Assembly (NCBI GenBank): GCA_964527565.1
Contig: CAZGOY010000046.1
Coordinates: 1-24,271, forward strand
DNA length: 24,271 nt
DNA from: JAGXQV01 sp964527565
Lineage (GTDB): Bacteria; Pseudomonadota; Gammaproteobacteria; Burkholderiales; Sulfuricellaceae
Direction: 5' to 3'
Position 1 is the first letter of the stretch. The number at the start of each line of letters is the position of its first letter. The position numbers were made by a program, and so were the translations under genes. The notes under the pieces are model-generated. The model saw only the letters and a program-made list of their open reading frames with translations, did not search any database and was not told where the DNA came from. Of the stretch, positions 14,488 through 22,412 are shown piece by piece.

Positions 14488-15914
14488 CCCCATTCAGTCC
14501 GGCAGAAGATCAGGAAAGCACGCCGACAACCCGCTGGAAGGGTTTTTTACGCAACTGCACCGAAGCCGTGGCGACGGCCCATCCCTGGCAGGTAACCGGA
14601 AAACTGACGCGAGTCGCCGGACTGGTCATGGAGGCGGTGGGCATTCGCCTGGCAGTGGGCAGCAGTTGCGTGGTCACTCTGCCGGATGGGCACGATGTCG
14701 ATGCCGAAGTGGTTGGCTTTTCCGGCGACAAACTGTTCCTGATGCCCTCCTCCGATGTCTATGGACTGGTTCCCGGCGCACGGGTGGTGCCCGCAGAGCC
14801 GGAAAAACAGCACATCCCCCACATCCACCAGCCGTTTTTCCCCCATCGCCGCTCCGAAGACCGGGTGCGCCAAGTGCCGGTCGGCGACGAATTGCTGGGG
14901 CGTATCCTCGATGGCACCGGACGCCCGCTTGACATGCTCGGCTCGCTCCATGTCGCGCAGCGCGTGCCTCTGCAAAGCCGCCCCTACAATCCGCTCAACC
15001 GCGCGCCGATCCGCGACGTGCTGGATGTCGGTGTGCGCGCCATCAACGCCCTGCTTACCGTCGGGCGCGGCCAGCGCATGGGCCTGTTCGCCGGCAGCGG
15101 CGTTGGCAAAAGCATCCTGCTCGGCATGATGGCGCGCTACACCAGCGCCGACGTCATCGTCGTCGGACTGATCGGTGAACGCGGGCGTGAAGTTAAGGAA
15201 TTCATCGAAAATATTCTTGGCGAAGAAGGCCTGGCACGCTCGGTGGTGGTCGCCGCGCCCGCCGATACGCCGCCGCTGCAACGCTTGCACGGCGCGGCCT
15301 ATGCCACGGCGATTGCCGAATATTTCCGTGACCAGGGAAAAAGCGTCCTGCTCATCATGGATTCGCTTACCCGCTATGCTATGGCGCAGCGTGAAATCGC
15401 CCTGGCCATCGGCGAACCGCCCGCCACCAAGGGCTACCCGCCTTCGGTATTCGCCAAGCTGCCGCAACTGGTGGAACGCGCCGGCAATGGCCCCCCCAGC
15501 GTCGGCGGATCGATTACCGCCTTTTATACGGTGCTGACCGAAGGCGACGACCAGCAGGATCCCATCGCCGACAGTGCGCGAGCGATTCTGGACGGCCACG
15601 TAGTGCTGTCGCGCGCCCTGTCCGACCAGGGACATTATCCGGCCATCGACATCGAGGCTTCCATCAGCCGCGCCATCACCGAACTGATTCCCCAGGAAGA
15701 ACTGGATCTGGTGCGGCGCTTCAAGCTGTTGTATTCGCGCTACCAGCGCAACCGCGACCTGATCAACGTCGGCGCCTATGTGCGCGGCAGCGACCCCCTG
15801 CTCGACAAGGCCATCGACATGTATCCGAAACTGGAAGCCTTTCTGCAGCAAGGCATCAACCAGCGCGAGGACTATTCCGGTTGCCGCCGACAACTGGCGG
15901 AACTGCTTGCCTGA
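14475..15914 (+). CDS. fliI: Flagellum-specific ATP synthase FliI
   Basis: The 479-residue cytoplasmic ATPase energises flagellar type III export. Walker A is AGSGVGKS (K212), Walker B ends in LLIMDSLTR (D296), and the catalytic GLIGERGREVKEF follows Walker A. The C-terminal domain contains the export-ATPase end SGCRRQLAELLA. A segment of about 25 residues rich in His, Pro and Arg (about 108-132, HIPHIHQPFFPHRRSEDR) lies between the beta-barrel and the ATPase core; insertions at this point occur in betaproteobacterial FliI. The gene is tightly packed between fliH and fliJ. Confidence 0.97.
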   Translation: MAELAPFSPAEDQESTPTTRWKGFLRNCTEAVATAHPWQVTGKLTRVAGLVMEAVGIRLAVGSSCVVTLPDGHDVDAEVVGFSGDKLFLMPSSDVYGLVPGARVVPAEPEKQHIPHIHQPFFPHRRSEDRVRQVPVGDELLGRILDGTGRPLDMLGSLHVAQRVPLQSRPYNPLNRAPIRDVLDVGVRAINALLTVGRGQRMGLFAGSGVGKSILLGMMARYTSADVIVVGLIGERGREVKEFIENILGEEGLARSVVVAAPADTPPLQRLHGAAYATAIAEYFRDQGKSVLLIMDSLTRYAMAQREIALAIGEPPATKGYPPSVFAKLPQLVERAGNGPPSVGGSITAFYTVLTEGDDQQDPIADSARAILDGHVVLSRALSDQGHYPAIDIEASISRAITELIPQEELDLVRRFKLLYSRYQRNRDLINVGAYVRGSDPLLDKAIDMYPKLEAFLQQGINQREDYSGCRRQLAELLA

Positions 15915-15931
15915 CGGCTTGAGATTCCTTC

Positions 15932-16387
15932 ATGGCGCAACGTTTCCCCCTGCAACCCCTGCTTGATCTGGCGCATGAGCACAGCGACAATGCCGGACGC
16001 AAATTGCAGCAACTCAAAGTGAAATGGCAGGAGGCCGAACTCAAGCTGAGCCAGCTGGCGAGCTACCGCGAGGAATACCACCAGCGCCTGACGCAGAATA
16101 CGCAACAGGGAATGCAGATGGCTGCCTGGCGCGAATTCCAGTTGTTCATGGACAAGCTGGACCAGGCGATCACCCTGCAAGGCGAGGAAGTGGCCAAGTG
16201 CCAGCGTCACTGGGAAGGTGGGCGGCGCGAATGGCTGGAACGCCAGCGCCAGCTGAAAGCATACGACACCCTGTCGCAACGTCATGCAACGAGTGAAATC
16301 AAGCGCGAAGCCAAGAAGGAACAGAAAGAGCAGGATGAATTTGCCGGACGGATGCTGCGACCCGATGAAAAACTGCCTGACGAATAA
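15932..16387 (+). CDS. fliJ: Flagellar export protein FliJ
   Basis: At 151 residues this is a nearly all-helical, charged coiled-coil protein beginning RFPLQPLLDLAHEHSDNAGRKL, as FliJ proteins do. It continues with long heptad-like stretches (KWQEAELKLSQLASYREEY, QLFMDKLDQAITLQGEEV) and a lysine/glutamate-rich tail. FliJ is the central stalk of the FliI hexamer, linking ATP hydrolysis to the export gate FlhA and escorting chaperones. It follows fliI by 17 bp; a strong sigma-54 promoter directly downstream opens the next transcription unit. Confidence 0.92.
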   Translation: MAQRFPLQPLLDLAHEHSDNAGRKLQQLKVKWQEAELKLSQLASYREEYHQRLTQNTQQGMQMAAWREFQLFMDKLDQAITLQGEEVAKCQRHWEGGRREWLERQRQLKAYDTLSQRHATSEIKREAKKEQKEQDEFAGRMLRPDEKLPDE

Positions 16388-16389
16388 GG

Positions 16390-16405
16390 TGGCACATTAA
16401 TTGCT
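16390..16405 (+). promoter_or_regulatory. Sigma-54 promoter of fliK
   Basis: TGGCACATTAATTGCT carries a complete TGGCAC and TTGCT with exactly ten bases between GG and GC. It begins three bases after the fliJ stop codon, and the fliK ATG lies 41 bp further on with GGGAG at 16434-16438. It is the best sigma-54 match in the window and suggests that fliK is transcribed separately under FlrC control. Confidence 0.87.
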
Positions 16406-16445
16406 GCTCATGGGATGAAAGTTTGTTTCCCACGGGAGAATCAAA

Positions 16446-17687
16446 ATGCAAGGAATATCAAGTGCGCCCACGGCGCCGGGAATGGTGGCTTCGACGGCTT
16501 CCTCTGACGCGATGGCGGGCGGGGGCGGCGCGGGAGATGTAACGGCGGGGTCCGGCAGCCTGTTCGGCGCCATACTCGCAGGTCAACTCAAAGGACGGAG
16601 CGTAAGCGGTAACGGTATGGATCTTGCCGCCCTGGTTGCCGACATAAACCGTCGGCATGGTGACATCACGGAACGGACGGACGAAATCCTGCCGACGCAG
16701 GATATTCTGGCTGACTTGCTGGCGGCGGCCGGCATCAACGTAGCGGCGTTCATGCCGCAACAAGCTTCCGGTATTGCCGTCTCGGGAGAGCCCCGTGATT
16801 CGCTGTCACTGGAGGCAGGCGGACCCGACATTGAGGGAAAAGAATTACCGGTGGCAGCGGATGATCTGGCCGCCGACGGCAGGAAATTACCGGTGGCAGC
16901 GGATGATCTGGCCGCCGACGGCAGGAAATTACCGTTGGGGGAGGATGCCGACACGAAGACGGCGCGCTTCACTATCGACCAGCCCCGTAATGCCGGACAA
17001 GACAGGGATGACGACCAACGCTCCGCCCGCAGCAGCGTGCAACCACGCGGGGAAGATTTTGCCGCCGGCGGCAAAAACCTGTCGGCGTCGGATGCATCCA
17101 TCCAGTCCGTCGGCTCAATGGAGCGCCAGCAAGTTTTTCTCGATACGCCGCCCAGCGCCGGGAACGCCCAGGCAGCCATTGTGATACCTACTGCCATGCC
17201 GTCGGTTCAGGCAAGCAGCGGCCCGCTACAGACCACCGCCATGGAAATCTCCGTTCCGGTTAATTCCCCGGCATGGAGTGAATCCCTGGGGAATAAGATG
17301 GTGTGGATGAGCGGGCAGGGTAGCCAAGTGGCGGAGCTACGCCTGGACCCGCCGCATCTTGGGCCGCTGGAAGTACGCCTGACCATGAATAACGACCAAG
17401 CCAGCGTGTCCTTCGTGTCGCACCACCCGGCTGTGCGTGAGGCGATAGAATCGGCCATGCCGCGCTTGCGTGAAATGCTGGCCGACAACGGCATCATGCT
17501 GGGCAACACCTCGGTTGGCGCAGAATCATTCCAGCAACAACAGCAAGCATCCGCCGAAAATGCGCGCAACAGTCGGGGGAATGGCGCGCAGGATGAAGGC
17601 GATATGCTGGATATGGGTGAAGGAGTCGGCGGCCAAACGCTTGGCTCTGGTGGATCCGGCAAAGGGCTGGTCGACATGTTCGTTTGA
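16446..17687 (+). CDS. fliK: Flagellar hook-length control protein FliK
   Basis: FliK is a secreted ruler that measures hook length and triggers the switch from hook to filament export. The 413-residue protein has a long, poorly conserved, Ala/Gly/Asp-rich N-terminal part (1-270) and the conserved Flg_hook domain at about 275-360, with AELRLDPPHLGPLEVRL (296-312) and a polyglutamine stretch just after. Residues 133-163 hold two perfect copies of a 14-residue repeat, encoded by a 42-bp tandem duplication. Since ruler length tracks hook length, such a change could matter. The gene has its own sigma-54 promoter and terminator. Confidence 0.93.
   Translation: MQGISSAPTAPGMVASTASSDAMAGGGGAGDVTAGSGSLFGAILAGQLKGRSVSGNGMDLAALVADINRRHGDITERTDEILPTQDILADLLAAAGINVAAFMPQQASGIAVSGEPRDSLSLEAGGPDIEGKELPVAADDLAADGRKLPVAADDLAADGRKLPLGEDADTKTARFTIDQPRNAGQDRDDDQRSARSSVQPRGEDFAAGGKNLSASDASIQSVGSMERQQVFLDTPPSAGNAQAAIVIPTAMPSVQASSGPLQTTAMEISVPVNSPAWSESLGNKMVWMSGQGSQVAELRLDPPHLGPLEVRLTMNNDQASVSFVSHHPAVREAIESAMPRLREMLADNGIMLGNTSVGAESFQQQQQASAENARNSRGNGAQDEGDMLDMGEGVGGQTLGSGGSGKGLVDMFV
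16844..16935 (+). repeat. 42-bp tandem duplication inside fliK
   Basis: Two identical 42-bp units (16844-16885 and 16886-16927) are followed by the first eight bases of a third. In protein they read KLPVAADDLAADGR repeated in frame (the first residue pair differs slightly). The DNA identity of the copies points to a recent, slippage-prone duplication in the linker of the ruler. Confidence 0.93.
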
Positions 17688-17709
17688 CACCACACGACAC
17701 AAGCTGACC

Positions 17710-17741
17710 AAAAGGGCGCCGTCAGGGCGCCTTTTCGTTTT
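17710..17741 (+). terminator. Rho-independent terminator after fliK
   Basis: A self-complementary GGCGCC pair (17715-17720 and 17726-17731) around a GTCAG loop is extended by flanking A/T pairs and followed by TTTTCGTTTT. It lies 22 bp past the fliK stop and separates the fliE-to-fliK part from the fliL-to-fliR part. Confidence 0.85.
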
Positions 17742-17822
17742 ACTCGAATTTCAAGGTCAACACATTCTGTTGCGTTCCTGCATGGACTTTAATAAAGAAC
17801 ATAAGGTTTCGACTAAAAACAC

Positions 17823-17851
17823 TTGTTTTCTACTAAGATTTTTAGTATAAC
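17823..17851 (+). promoter_or_regulatory. Sigma-70-like promoter of the fliL-fliR operon
   Basis: TTGTTT (17823-17828) and TATAAC (17846-17851) are separated by exactly 17 bp in an AT-rich stretch, 35 bp before the fliL ATG. No sigma-54 pattern (GG-N10-GC) is found here, so fliL-fliR is probably not controlled in the same way as fliE and fliK. Confidence 0.6.
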
Positions 17852-17886
17852 AACGATCAGAGTTAGGATGCGCTATTGGAGCGGAC

Positions 17887-18399
17887 ATGGCCAAAGACAA
17901 AGCAAAAGTAGAAGAAAAAACGGCGGACGGCGCAAGCGGCAAGCCCAAAAAAACCAAGCTGGTCATCCTGGCGCTGATTGCCGTATTGCTGATCGGCGGC
18001 ATCGGTGGTGCCGCGTGGTTCCTTCTGGCCGGCTCGTCCAAAAAATCGCCGGACACCGCAAAAAAAGAAGATCCCGGCGCACCGCCGGTCTACGTATCGC
18101 TTGACAGAAAAACCTACAACCTGCCATCCACGGATGGCGAGCCGCACTTCCTCATGCTTGCCGCCGACGTCAGGGTAGTGGATCAGGCTACCGCCGAGCG
18201 GATCAAGCAACGCATGCCGGAAATTCTCAACGGCGTACTGATGCTCATCTCCAGCAAGACTGTCGAAGACTTGGCCACGCTGGAAGGCAAGAAAAAACTG
18301 AGCACCGACATCGTCAATACCGTCAATGCCCCGTTAAACCTCAAGGAAGGCGAGAAGGGTGCAACGGATGGGCTGTTTACCGAATTCGTCATCCAGTAA
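17887..18399 (+). CDS. fliL: Flagellar basal body-associated protein FliL
   Basis: This 170-residue inner-membrane protein has a short basic cytoplasmic N terminus (1-20), one membrane helix (about 21-45, LVILALIAVLLIGGIGGAAWFLL) and a periplasmic domain with the FliL pattern (YVSLDRKTYNLP, HFLMLAADVRVVD, MPEILNGVLMLISSKT, LTTEFVIQ-like end). FliL forms rings around the stator and supports motor output, especially under load. It is the first gene behind the terminator and sigma-70-like promoter, with GGAG at 17878-17881 close to the ATG. Confidence 0.94.
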   Translation: MAKDKAKVEEKTADGASGKPKKTKLVILALIAVLLIGGIGGAAWFLLAGSSKKSPDTAKKEDPGAPPVYVSLDRKTYNLPSTDGEPHFLMLAADVRVVDQATAERIKQRMPEILNGVLMLISSKTVEDLATLEGKKKLSTDIVNTVNAPLNLKEGEKGATDGLFTEFVIQ

Positions 18400-18446
18400 T
18401 GCGGATCGCGAAGAATTTTGTGGCATAAGGGTTAGGGACAAATCAA

Positions 18447-19454
18447 GTGGCGGATGACATTCTTTCCCAGGAAGAAGTCGATGCTCTCCTGAAGGGCGTA
18501 ACCGGCGAAGCGGATGAATCGCCGGACGAGGCACCGGAGAGTGGCGAGGTGCGCGCCTACAACCTGGGCAAGCAGGAACGCATCGTGCGCGGGCGCATGC
18601 CCACGCTGGAAATCATCAACGAGCGTTTCGCACGACTGTTCCGTATCGGCCTGTTCAATTTCATGCGGCGCAATGCGGAAATTTCCGTCGGCCCGGTCCG
18701 GGTGCTGAAATACAGCGAGTTCATCCGCAATCTGGTGGTACCGACCAACCTCAACCTGGTGCATGTCAAGCCGCTACGCGGTACCTCCCTGTTCATTTTC
18801 GACCCCAATTTCGTCTTCCTGGTGGTCGACAACCTGTTCGGTGGCGATGGCCGTTTTCATATGCGCGTCGAAGGACGTGATTTTACGCCCACGGAACAAC
18901 GCATCATCCAGCGTCTGCTCGACGTCGCTTTTTCGGAATACCAGAAATCCTGGGAGCCGATTTATCCGGTGGAATTCGAGTACATCCGCTCGGAAATGAA
19001 TACCCAGTTTGCCAACATCGCCACCCCCAGCGAAGTAGTGGTGGTGACCACCTTCAATATTGAATTGGGTGCCGGGGGCGGCGATTTTCACATCTGCATG
19101 CCCTATGCTATGATCGAACCGATACGCGACCTGCTGTATAGCACCATGCAGGGCGAACGGCTCGAAGTCGATGAACGCTGGGCGAAACTGCTCACCAAGC
19201 AGGTACAGATAGCGGAAGTCGACCTGGTGGCCAATCTGGGTTCCGCGCCCGTCACTCTCGGGCAAATCGTCAACATGAAGATCGGCGATGTCATCTCGCT
19301 GGATATTCCCGAGGCGGTGATTGCCGAAGTGGATGGCATTCCCGTGCTGGAATGCAAGTACGGCATCCTGAACGGTCAATACGCATTGAAAGTAAATAAA
19401 ATCCTGGCCGGACTGGATGAAGATTCGGTACAGGGAGACGACCATCATGGCTGA
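18447..19454 (+). CDS. fliM: Flagellar motor switch protein FliM
   Basis: At 335 residues this is a full-length C-ring protein. The N-terminal peptide ILSQEEVDALLKGV binds phosphorylated CheY and changes rotation direction. The middle CheC-like domain follows (KQERIVRGRMPTLEIINERFARLFR onward), then the C-terminal SpoA domain (about 245-320, VDLVANLGSAPVTLGQIVNMKIGDVI). The start is GTG at 18447, with AGGG at 18434-18437 nine bases upstream; it gives MADDILSQEEVDALL, as in the family. It overlaps fliN by eight bases, coupling the two switch proteins. Confidence 0.96.
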   Translation: MADDILSQEEVDALLKGVTGEADESPDEAPESGEVRAYNLGKQERIVRGRMPTLEIINERFARLFRIGLFNFMRRNAEISVGPVRVLKYSEFIRNLVVPTNLNLVHVKPLRGTSLFIFDPNFVFLVVDNLFGGDGRFHMRVEGRDFTPTEQRIIQRLLDVAFSEYQKSWEPIYPVEFEYIRSEMNTQFANIATPSEVVVVTTFNIELGAGGGDFHICMPYAMIEPIRDLLYSTMQGERLEVDERWAKLLTKQVQIAEVDLVANLGSAPVTLGQIVNMKIGDVISLDIPEAVIAEVDGIPVLECKYGILNGQYALKVNKILAGLDEDSVQGDDHHG

Positions 19455-19995
19455 AGAAGAAGTCAAGGAATCCGCAGACGCCACCGACGATTGGGCGGCG
19501 GCGCTGGCGGAACAGGAAACTGCGGCGCCTCCGGAAGCATCTGCTGCGGATGATTGGGCTGCCGCCATGGCGGAGCAGGAGACCGCTGCCCCTGCGGAGA
19601 GTGCTGCCGACGACTGGGCCGCCGCCATGGCGGAACAAAAGACCGTGGATGCGGCACCGGCTGGCAAGCCCGCCGCCGTGCAAAAAAACGTTTTTGAGCA
19701 GTTGGTTCCCAATGCCGTCCCGTCTGGGGTATCCAACAATCTGGACATGATCCTCGACATCCCGGTCAACCTGACGGTGGAACTGGGGCGCACCAAGATC
19801 GCCATTCGCAGCCTGCTGCAATTGGCACAAGGTTCAGTGGTGGAACTCGACGGTTTGGCAGGCGAACCCATGGACGTATTGGTAAACGGCTGCCTCATTG
19901 CTCAGGGCGAGGTGGTTGTGGTCAACGACAAGTTCGGTATCCGCCTGACCGACATCATCACCCCCACCGAACGCCTGCGCAAACTGCACCGATGA
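19447..19995 (+). CDS. fliN: Flagellar motor switch protein FliN
   Basis: The start is the ATG at 19447 (MAEEEVKESA), with GGAG at 19434-19437; the frame's earlier ATG lies inside fliM without a ribosome-binding site. The product has 182 residues, longer than the roughly 110-140 usual for FliN. The excess is a linker with three copies of DDWAAA(L/M)AEQ at residues 14-23, 35-44 and 55-64. The SpoA domain (about 100-175, MILDIPVNLTVELGRTKI to FGIRLTDIITPTERL) forms the base of the C ring and receives FliH-FliI export complexes. It overlaps fliM and fliO. Confidence 0.95.
   Translation: MAEEEVKESADATDDWAAALAEQETAAPPEASAADDWAAAMAEQETAAPAESAADDWAAAMAEQKTVDAAPAGKPAAVQKNVFEQLVPNAVPSGVSNNLDMILDIPVNLTVELGRTKIAIRSLLQLAQGSVVELDGLAGEPMDVLVNGCLIAQGEVVVVNDKFGIRLTDIITPTERLRKLHR
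19486..19638 (+). repeat. Triplicated DDWAAAxAEQ-coding repeat in fliN
   Basis: Three in-frame copies at 20- to 21-residue spacing encode the DDWAAA(L/M)AEQ motif joined by Ala/Pro/Glu linkers. The copies differ at several synonymous positions, so the expansion is not brand new and the peptide appears to be maintained by selection. Confidence 0.9.
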
Positions 19996-20444
19996 TCTTG
20001 CGCAATGGTGCGGCGCCGACGGCGCTGATCGCTTTCCTTCAGCCGTGGCACGCTGTGGCGCAGCAGGTGGCCGCCCAAACTATCCCAGCCCCGCCGGACT
20101 CCCCTCTTTCCCTTGGCGGCATGGTGCAGGTTTTCCTCGGTTTGCTTGTCGTGCTGGCGGCGGTTGCTGCTACCGCGTGGCTGCTACGGCGTTTTTCCTT
20201 CGGGCAGCAGGCCGTGGGCGGTGCAGTCCGCGTCATTGGCGGCATCGCCTTGGGGCAGCGCGAGCGCCTGGTGCTGGTGGAAATCGGCGAAACCTGGCTG
20301 GTGCTGGGCGTGGCGCCGGGGCAGGTAAATGCGCTGCATAGCTTGCCGCGCCCGGCGGACATACCCGCGACCGCCACCTCTGCGACGGAACCAGGATTTG
20401 CCGCGAGCATCGCGCAAGCCATGCGCAAACATTCCAGAAAATAG
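19992..20444 (+). CDS. fliO: Flagellar biosynthesis protein FliO
   Basis: The 150-residue protein has an N-terminal signal-like stretch (about 8-25), a periplasmic linker, a strong membrane helix (about 42-64, GGMVQVFLGLLVVLAAVAATAWLL) and a cytoplasmic domain with the FliO pattern IGGIALGQRERLVLVEIGETWLVLGVAPGQVNALHSL. FliO assists assembly of the FliP-FliR export gate and is the least conserved member of the set. The ATG overlaps the fliN stop by four bases (ATGA), which supports the start. Confidence 0.9.
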   Translation: MILRNGAAPTALIAFLQPWHAVAQQVAAQTIPAPPDSPLSLGGMVQVFLGLLVVLAAVAATAWLLRRFSFGQQAVGGAVRVIGGIALGQRERLVLVEIGETWLVLGVAPGQVNALHSLPRPADIPATATSATEPGFAASIAQAMRKHSRK

Positions 20445-20481
20445 GCGCTATCGCGCATTTCATCCCCCGCCACTCACCACC

Positions 20482-21249
20482 ATGCGCACCAACCGGTCAT
20501 CGACAAGCATACCGCCACTACTGGTCGGCATCGTGCTTCTAATTACCCCCTTACTGGCCGCGGCTGCCGCCCCCGGCCTGCCGGCGTTTACCAGCGCGCC
20601 CGGCCCCGGCGGCGGACAAACCTACACCCTGACCATCCAGACGCTGTTGTTCATGACGGCGCTGACCTTTCTGCCAGCGGCCATCCTGATGATGACTTCG
20701 TTCATCCGCATCGTCATCGTGCTGTCCCTGCTGCGCCAGGCCATAGGTACCATGCAGGCCCCTCCCAACCAGGTGTTACTGGGCTTATCGCTGTTCCTCA
20801 CTTTCTTCGTCATGTCGCCGGTGCTGGATCGTATTTATGTCGAAGCCTACCAGCCATTCGTCGAGCAAAAGCTGGATTTCGTGCAAGCCGTCGAAAAGGG
20901 TGCCGTGCCCCTGAAAACCTTCATGCTGCGCCAGACTCGTCAGGAAGACCTGGCCCTGTTCGTGCGCCTGTCCAACAGTGAGCCCTTGCAAAGCCCGGAT
21001 GCCGTGCCGATGAAGGTGTTGATTCCTTCCTACGTCATCAGCGAACTCAAAACCGCCTTCCAGATCGGCTTCGTCATCTTCATCCCCTTCCTCATCATCG
21101 ACATGGTCGTGGCGAGCGTACTGATGTCCATGGGTATGATGATGCTCTCGCCGATGACCATTTCCCTGCCGTTCAAACTCATGCTGTTTGTGCTGGTGGA
21201 CGGCTGGAACCTGTTGATCGGCTCGCTGGTACAAAGCTTTTATACATAG
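20482..21249 (+). CDS. fliP: Flagellar export gate protein FliP
   Basis: From ATG at 20482 the protein has 255 residues: a cleavable signal peptide (1-30, ending LLAAAAA), then four membrane helices. The family signatures are LTFLPAAILMMTSFIRIVIVLSLLRQAIGTMQAPPNQVLLGLSLFLTFFVM and the C-terminal IGFVIFIPFLIIDMVVASVLMSMGMMMLSP. FliP forms the pentameric core of the export gate. The 37-bp gap after fliO has no recognisable ribosome-binding site (the bases before ATG are pyrimidine-rich), so translation may depend on coupling or mRNA structure; the upstream part of the open frame only mirrors fliO. Confidence 0.96.
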   Translation: MRTNRSSTSIPPLLVGIVLLITPLLAAAAAPGLPAFTSAPGPGGGQTYTLTIQTLLFMTALTFLPAAILMMTSFIRIVIVLSLLRQAIGTMQAPPNQVLLGLSLFLTFFVMSPVLDRIYVEAYQPFVEQKLDFVQAVEKGAVPLKTFMLRQTRQEDLALFVRLSNSEPLQSPDAVPMKVLIPSYVISELKTAFQIGFVIFIPFLIIDMVVASVLMSMGMMMLSPMTISLPFKLMLFVLVDGWNLLIGSLVQSFYT

Positions 21250-21259
21250 GAGGCCAGAC

Positions 21260-21529
21260 ATGACCCCGGAAAGCGTCATGACCATAGGCCGTCATGCCCT
21301 CGAAATCACCATTCTGGTTTCCGCCCCGCTGTTGCTGACCGCGCTGGCGGTAGGCCTGTTGGTGAGCGTGTTTCAGGCCGCCACGCAGATCAATGAAATG
21401 ACGCTGTCCTTCATCCCCAAGCTGCTGGTGATGTTCATCGTGCTGGCGGTAGCCGGACCATGGATGGTGAACATGATGATGGACTACACGCGGCGGCTGT
21501 TTTCAAGCATCCCCGGCCTCGCAGGTTAA
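21260..21529 (+). CDS. fliQ: Flagellar export gate protein FliQ
   Basis: The 89-residue protein has two membrane helices (about 15-38 and 53-74) and the typical FliQ layout ESVMTIGRHALEITILVSAPLLLTALAVGLLVSVFQAATQINEMTLSFIPKLLVM. Four copies pack against the FliP5FliR1 complex in the export gate. AGGAGG at 21248-21253, six bases before the ATG, is the strongest ribosome-binding site of the operon and overlaps the fliP stop codon, consistent with the need for more FliQ than FliR. Confidence 0.96.
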   Translation: MTPESVMTIGRHALEITILVSAPLLLTALAVGLLVSVFQAATQINEMTLSFIPKLLVMFIVLAVAGPWMVNMMMDYTRRLFSSIPGLAG

Positions 21530-21546
21530 CGCTTTCCGCGCGCGCC

Positions 21547-22329
21547 ATGATTACCTTCACCTCCATCCAGTTGAATGCCTGGATGGCACTGTTCTTCTTC
21601 CCCTTTTTCCGTATTCTGGCACTCATTACCAGTGCACCGGTGCTGGGTGCGCGCGGCGTGCCCATGCGGGTAAAAATCGGGCTGGCCTTTGTCGTCACGG
21701 TCATCGTGGCACCCACTCTGGACAACATTCCCCGCGTCGATCCCGGCTCCGCCATGGGCCTGCTAATCCTCGCCCAGCAGGTCGTCATCGGCCTGGCCAT
21801 GGGACTGGTCATGCGCATCGTCCTCAACGCGGTGGAAATGGCCGGTAGCATCATCGGCTTGCAGATGGGGCTGGGTTTCGCCACATTTTTCGATCCGCAG
21901 AACTCCGCGCAGACCCCGGTTATGGGATCATTTCTGGGCGTGCTTATGCTATTGATGTTTCTCGCCATGAACGGCCACATCCTGATGATCGAGGCAGTCG
22001 TGGAAAGTTTCCGGGCGCTGCCGATAGCCGCGCAACCAATGTCCGCCAGTGGCCTGCGGGTGCTGGCCGGTTGGGGCGGACAAATTTTCCTCGGCGGGGT
22101 CATGCTATCCCTGCCGGTTATCGCCGCACTGCTGATCACCAACATTTCCATCGGCATCATGACGCGCGCAGCGCCGCAACTGAACATTTTCGCGGTCGGC
22201 TTCCCCATCACCCTGCTGGCGGGTTTCGTCGTGCTGGCAGCTTCCCTACCCTATTTTGTCCCCTTGCTGGAACGATTCATGCATGATGCCTTGCAGGTGA
22301 TGCTGCAAATCGCCCGCCAATCAAATTAG
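21547..22329 (+). CDS. fliR: Flagellar export gate protein FliR
   Basis: This 260-residue polytopic membrane protein starts at the ATG at 21547 (MITFTSIQLNAWMALFFFPFFRILALI), matching the family N terminus; the longer open frame upstream mirrors fliQ. About six hydrophobic segments are visible, with FliR signatures LGARGVPMRVKIGLAFVVTVIVAP, EMAGSIIGLQMGLGFATFFDPQ and ITNISIGIMTRAAPQLNIFAVGFPITLLAGF. One copy completes the FliP-FliQ-FliR gate. No ribosome-binding site is obvious, and the 17-bp gap after fliQ suggests coupled translation. flhB, which often follows fliR, is absent. Confidence 0.95.
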   Translation: MITFTSIQLNAWMALFFFPFFRILALITSAPVLGARGVPMRVKIGLAFVVTVIVAPTLDNIPRVDPGSAMGLLILAQQVVIGLAMGLVMRIVLNAVEMAGSIIGLQMGLGFATFFDPQNSAQTPVMGSFLGVLMLLMFLAMNGHILMIEAVVESFRALPIAAQPMSASGLRVLAGWGGQIFLGGVMLSLPVIAALLITNISIGIMTRAAPQLNIFAVGFPITLLAGFVVLAASLPYFVPLLERFMHDALQVMLQIARQSN

Positions 22330-22412
22330 CGGGCAAACATCAACTTTCAGGCAGCCGCGCCGATACGAATAACATAGGCGTTGGGATTTGAACGCGAGCC
22401 AGGAGACGCATC

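Noticed and set aside
14547..15893. 448-codon open frame on the minus strand
   Set aside because: It is antisense to fliI, which has every ATPase motif; the mirror product has none.
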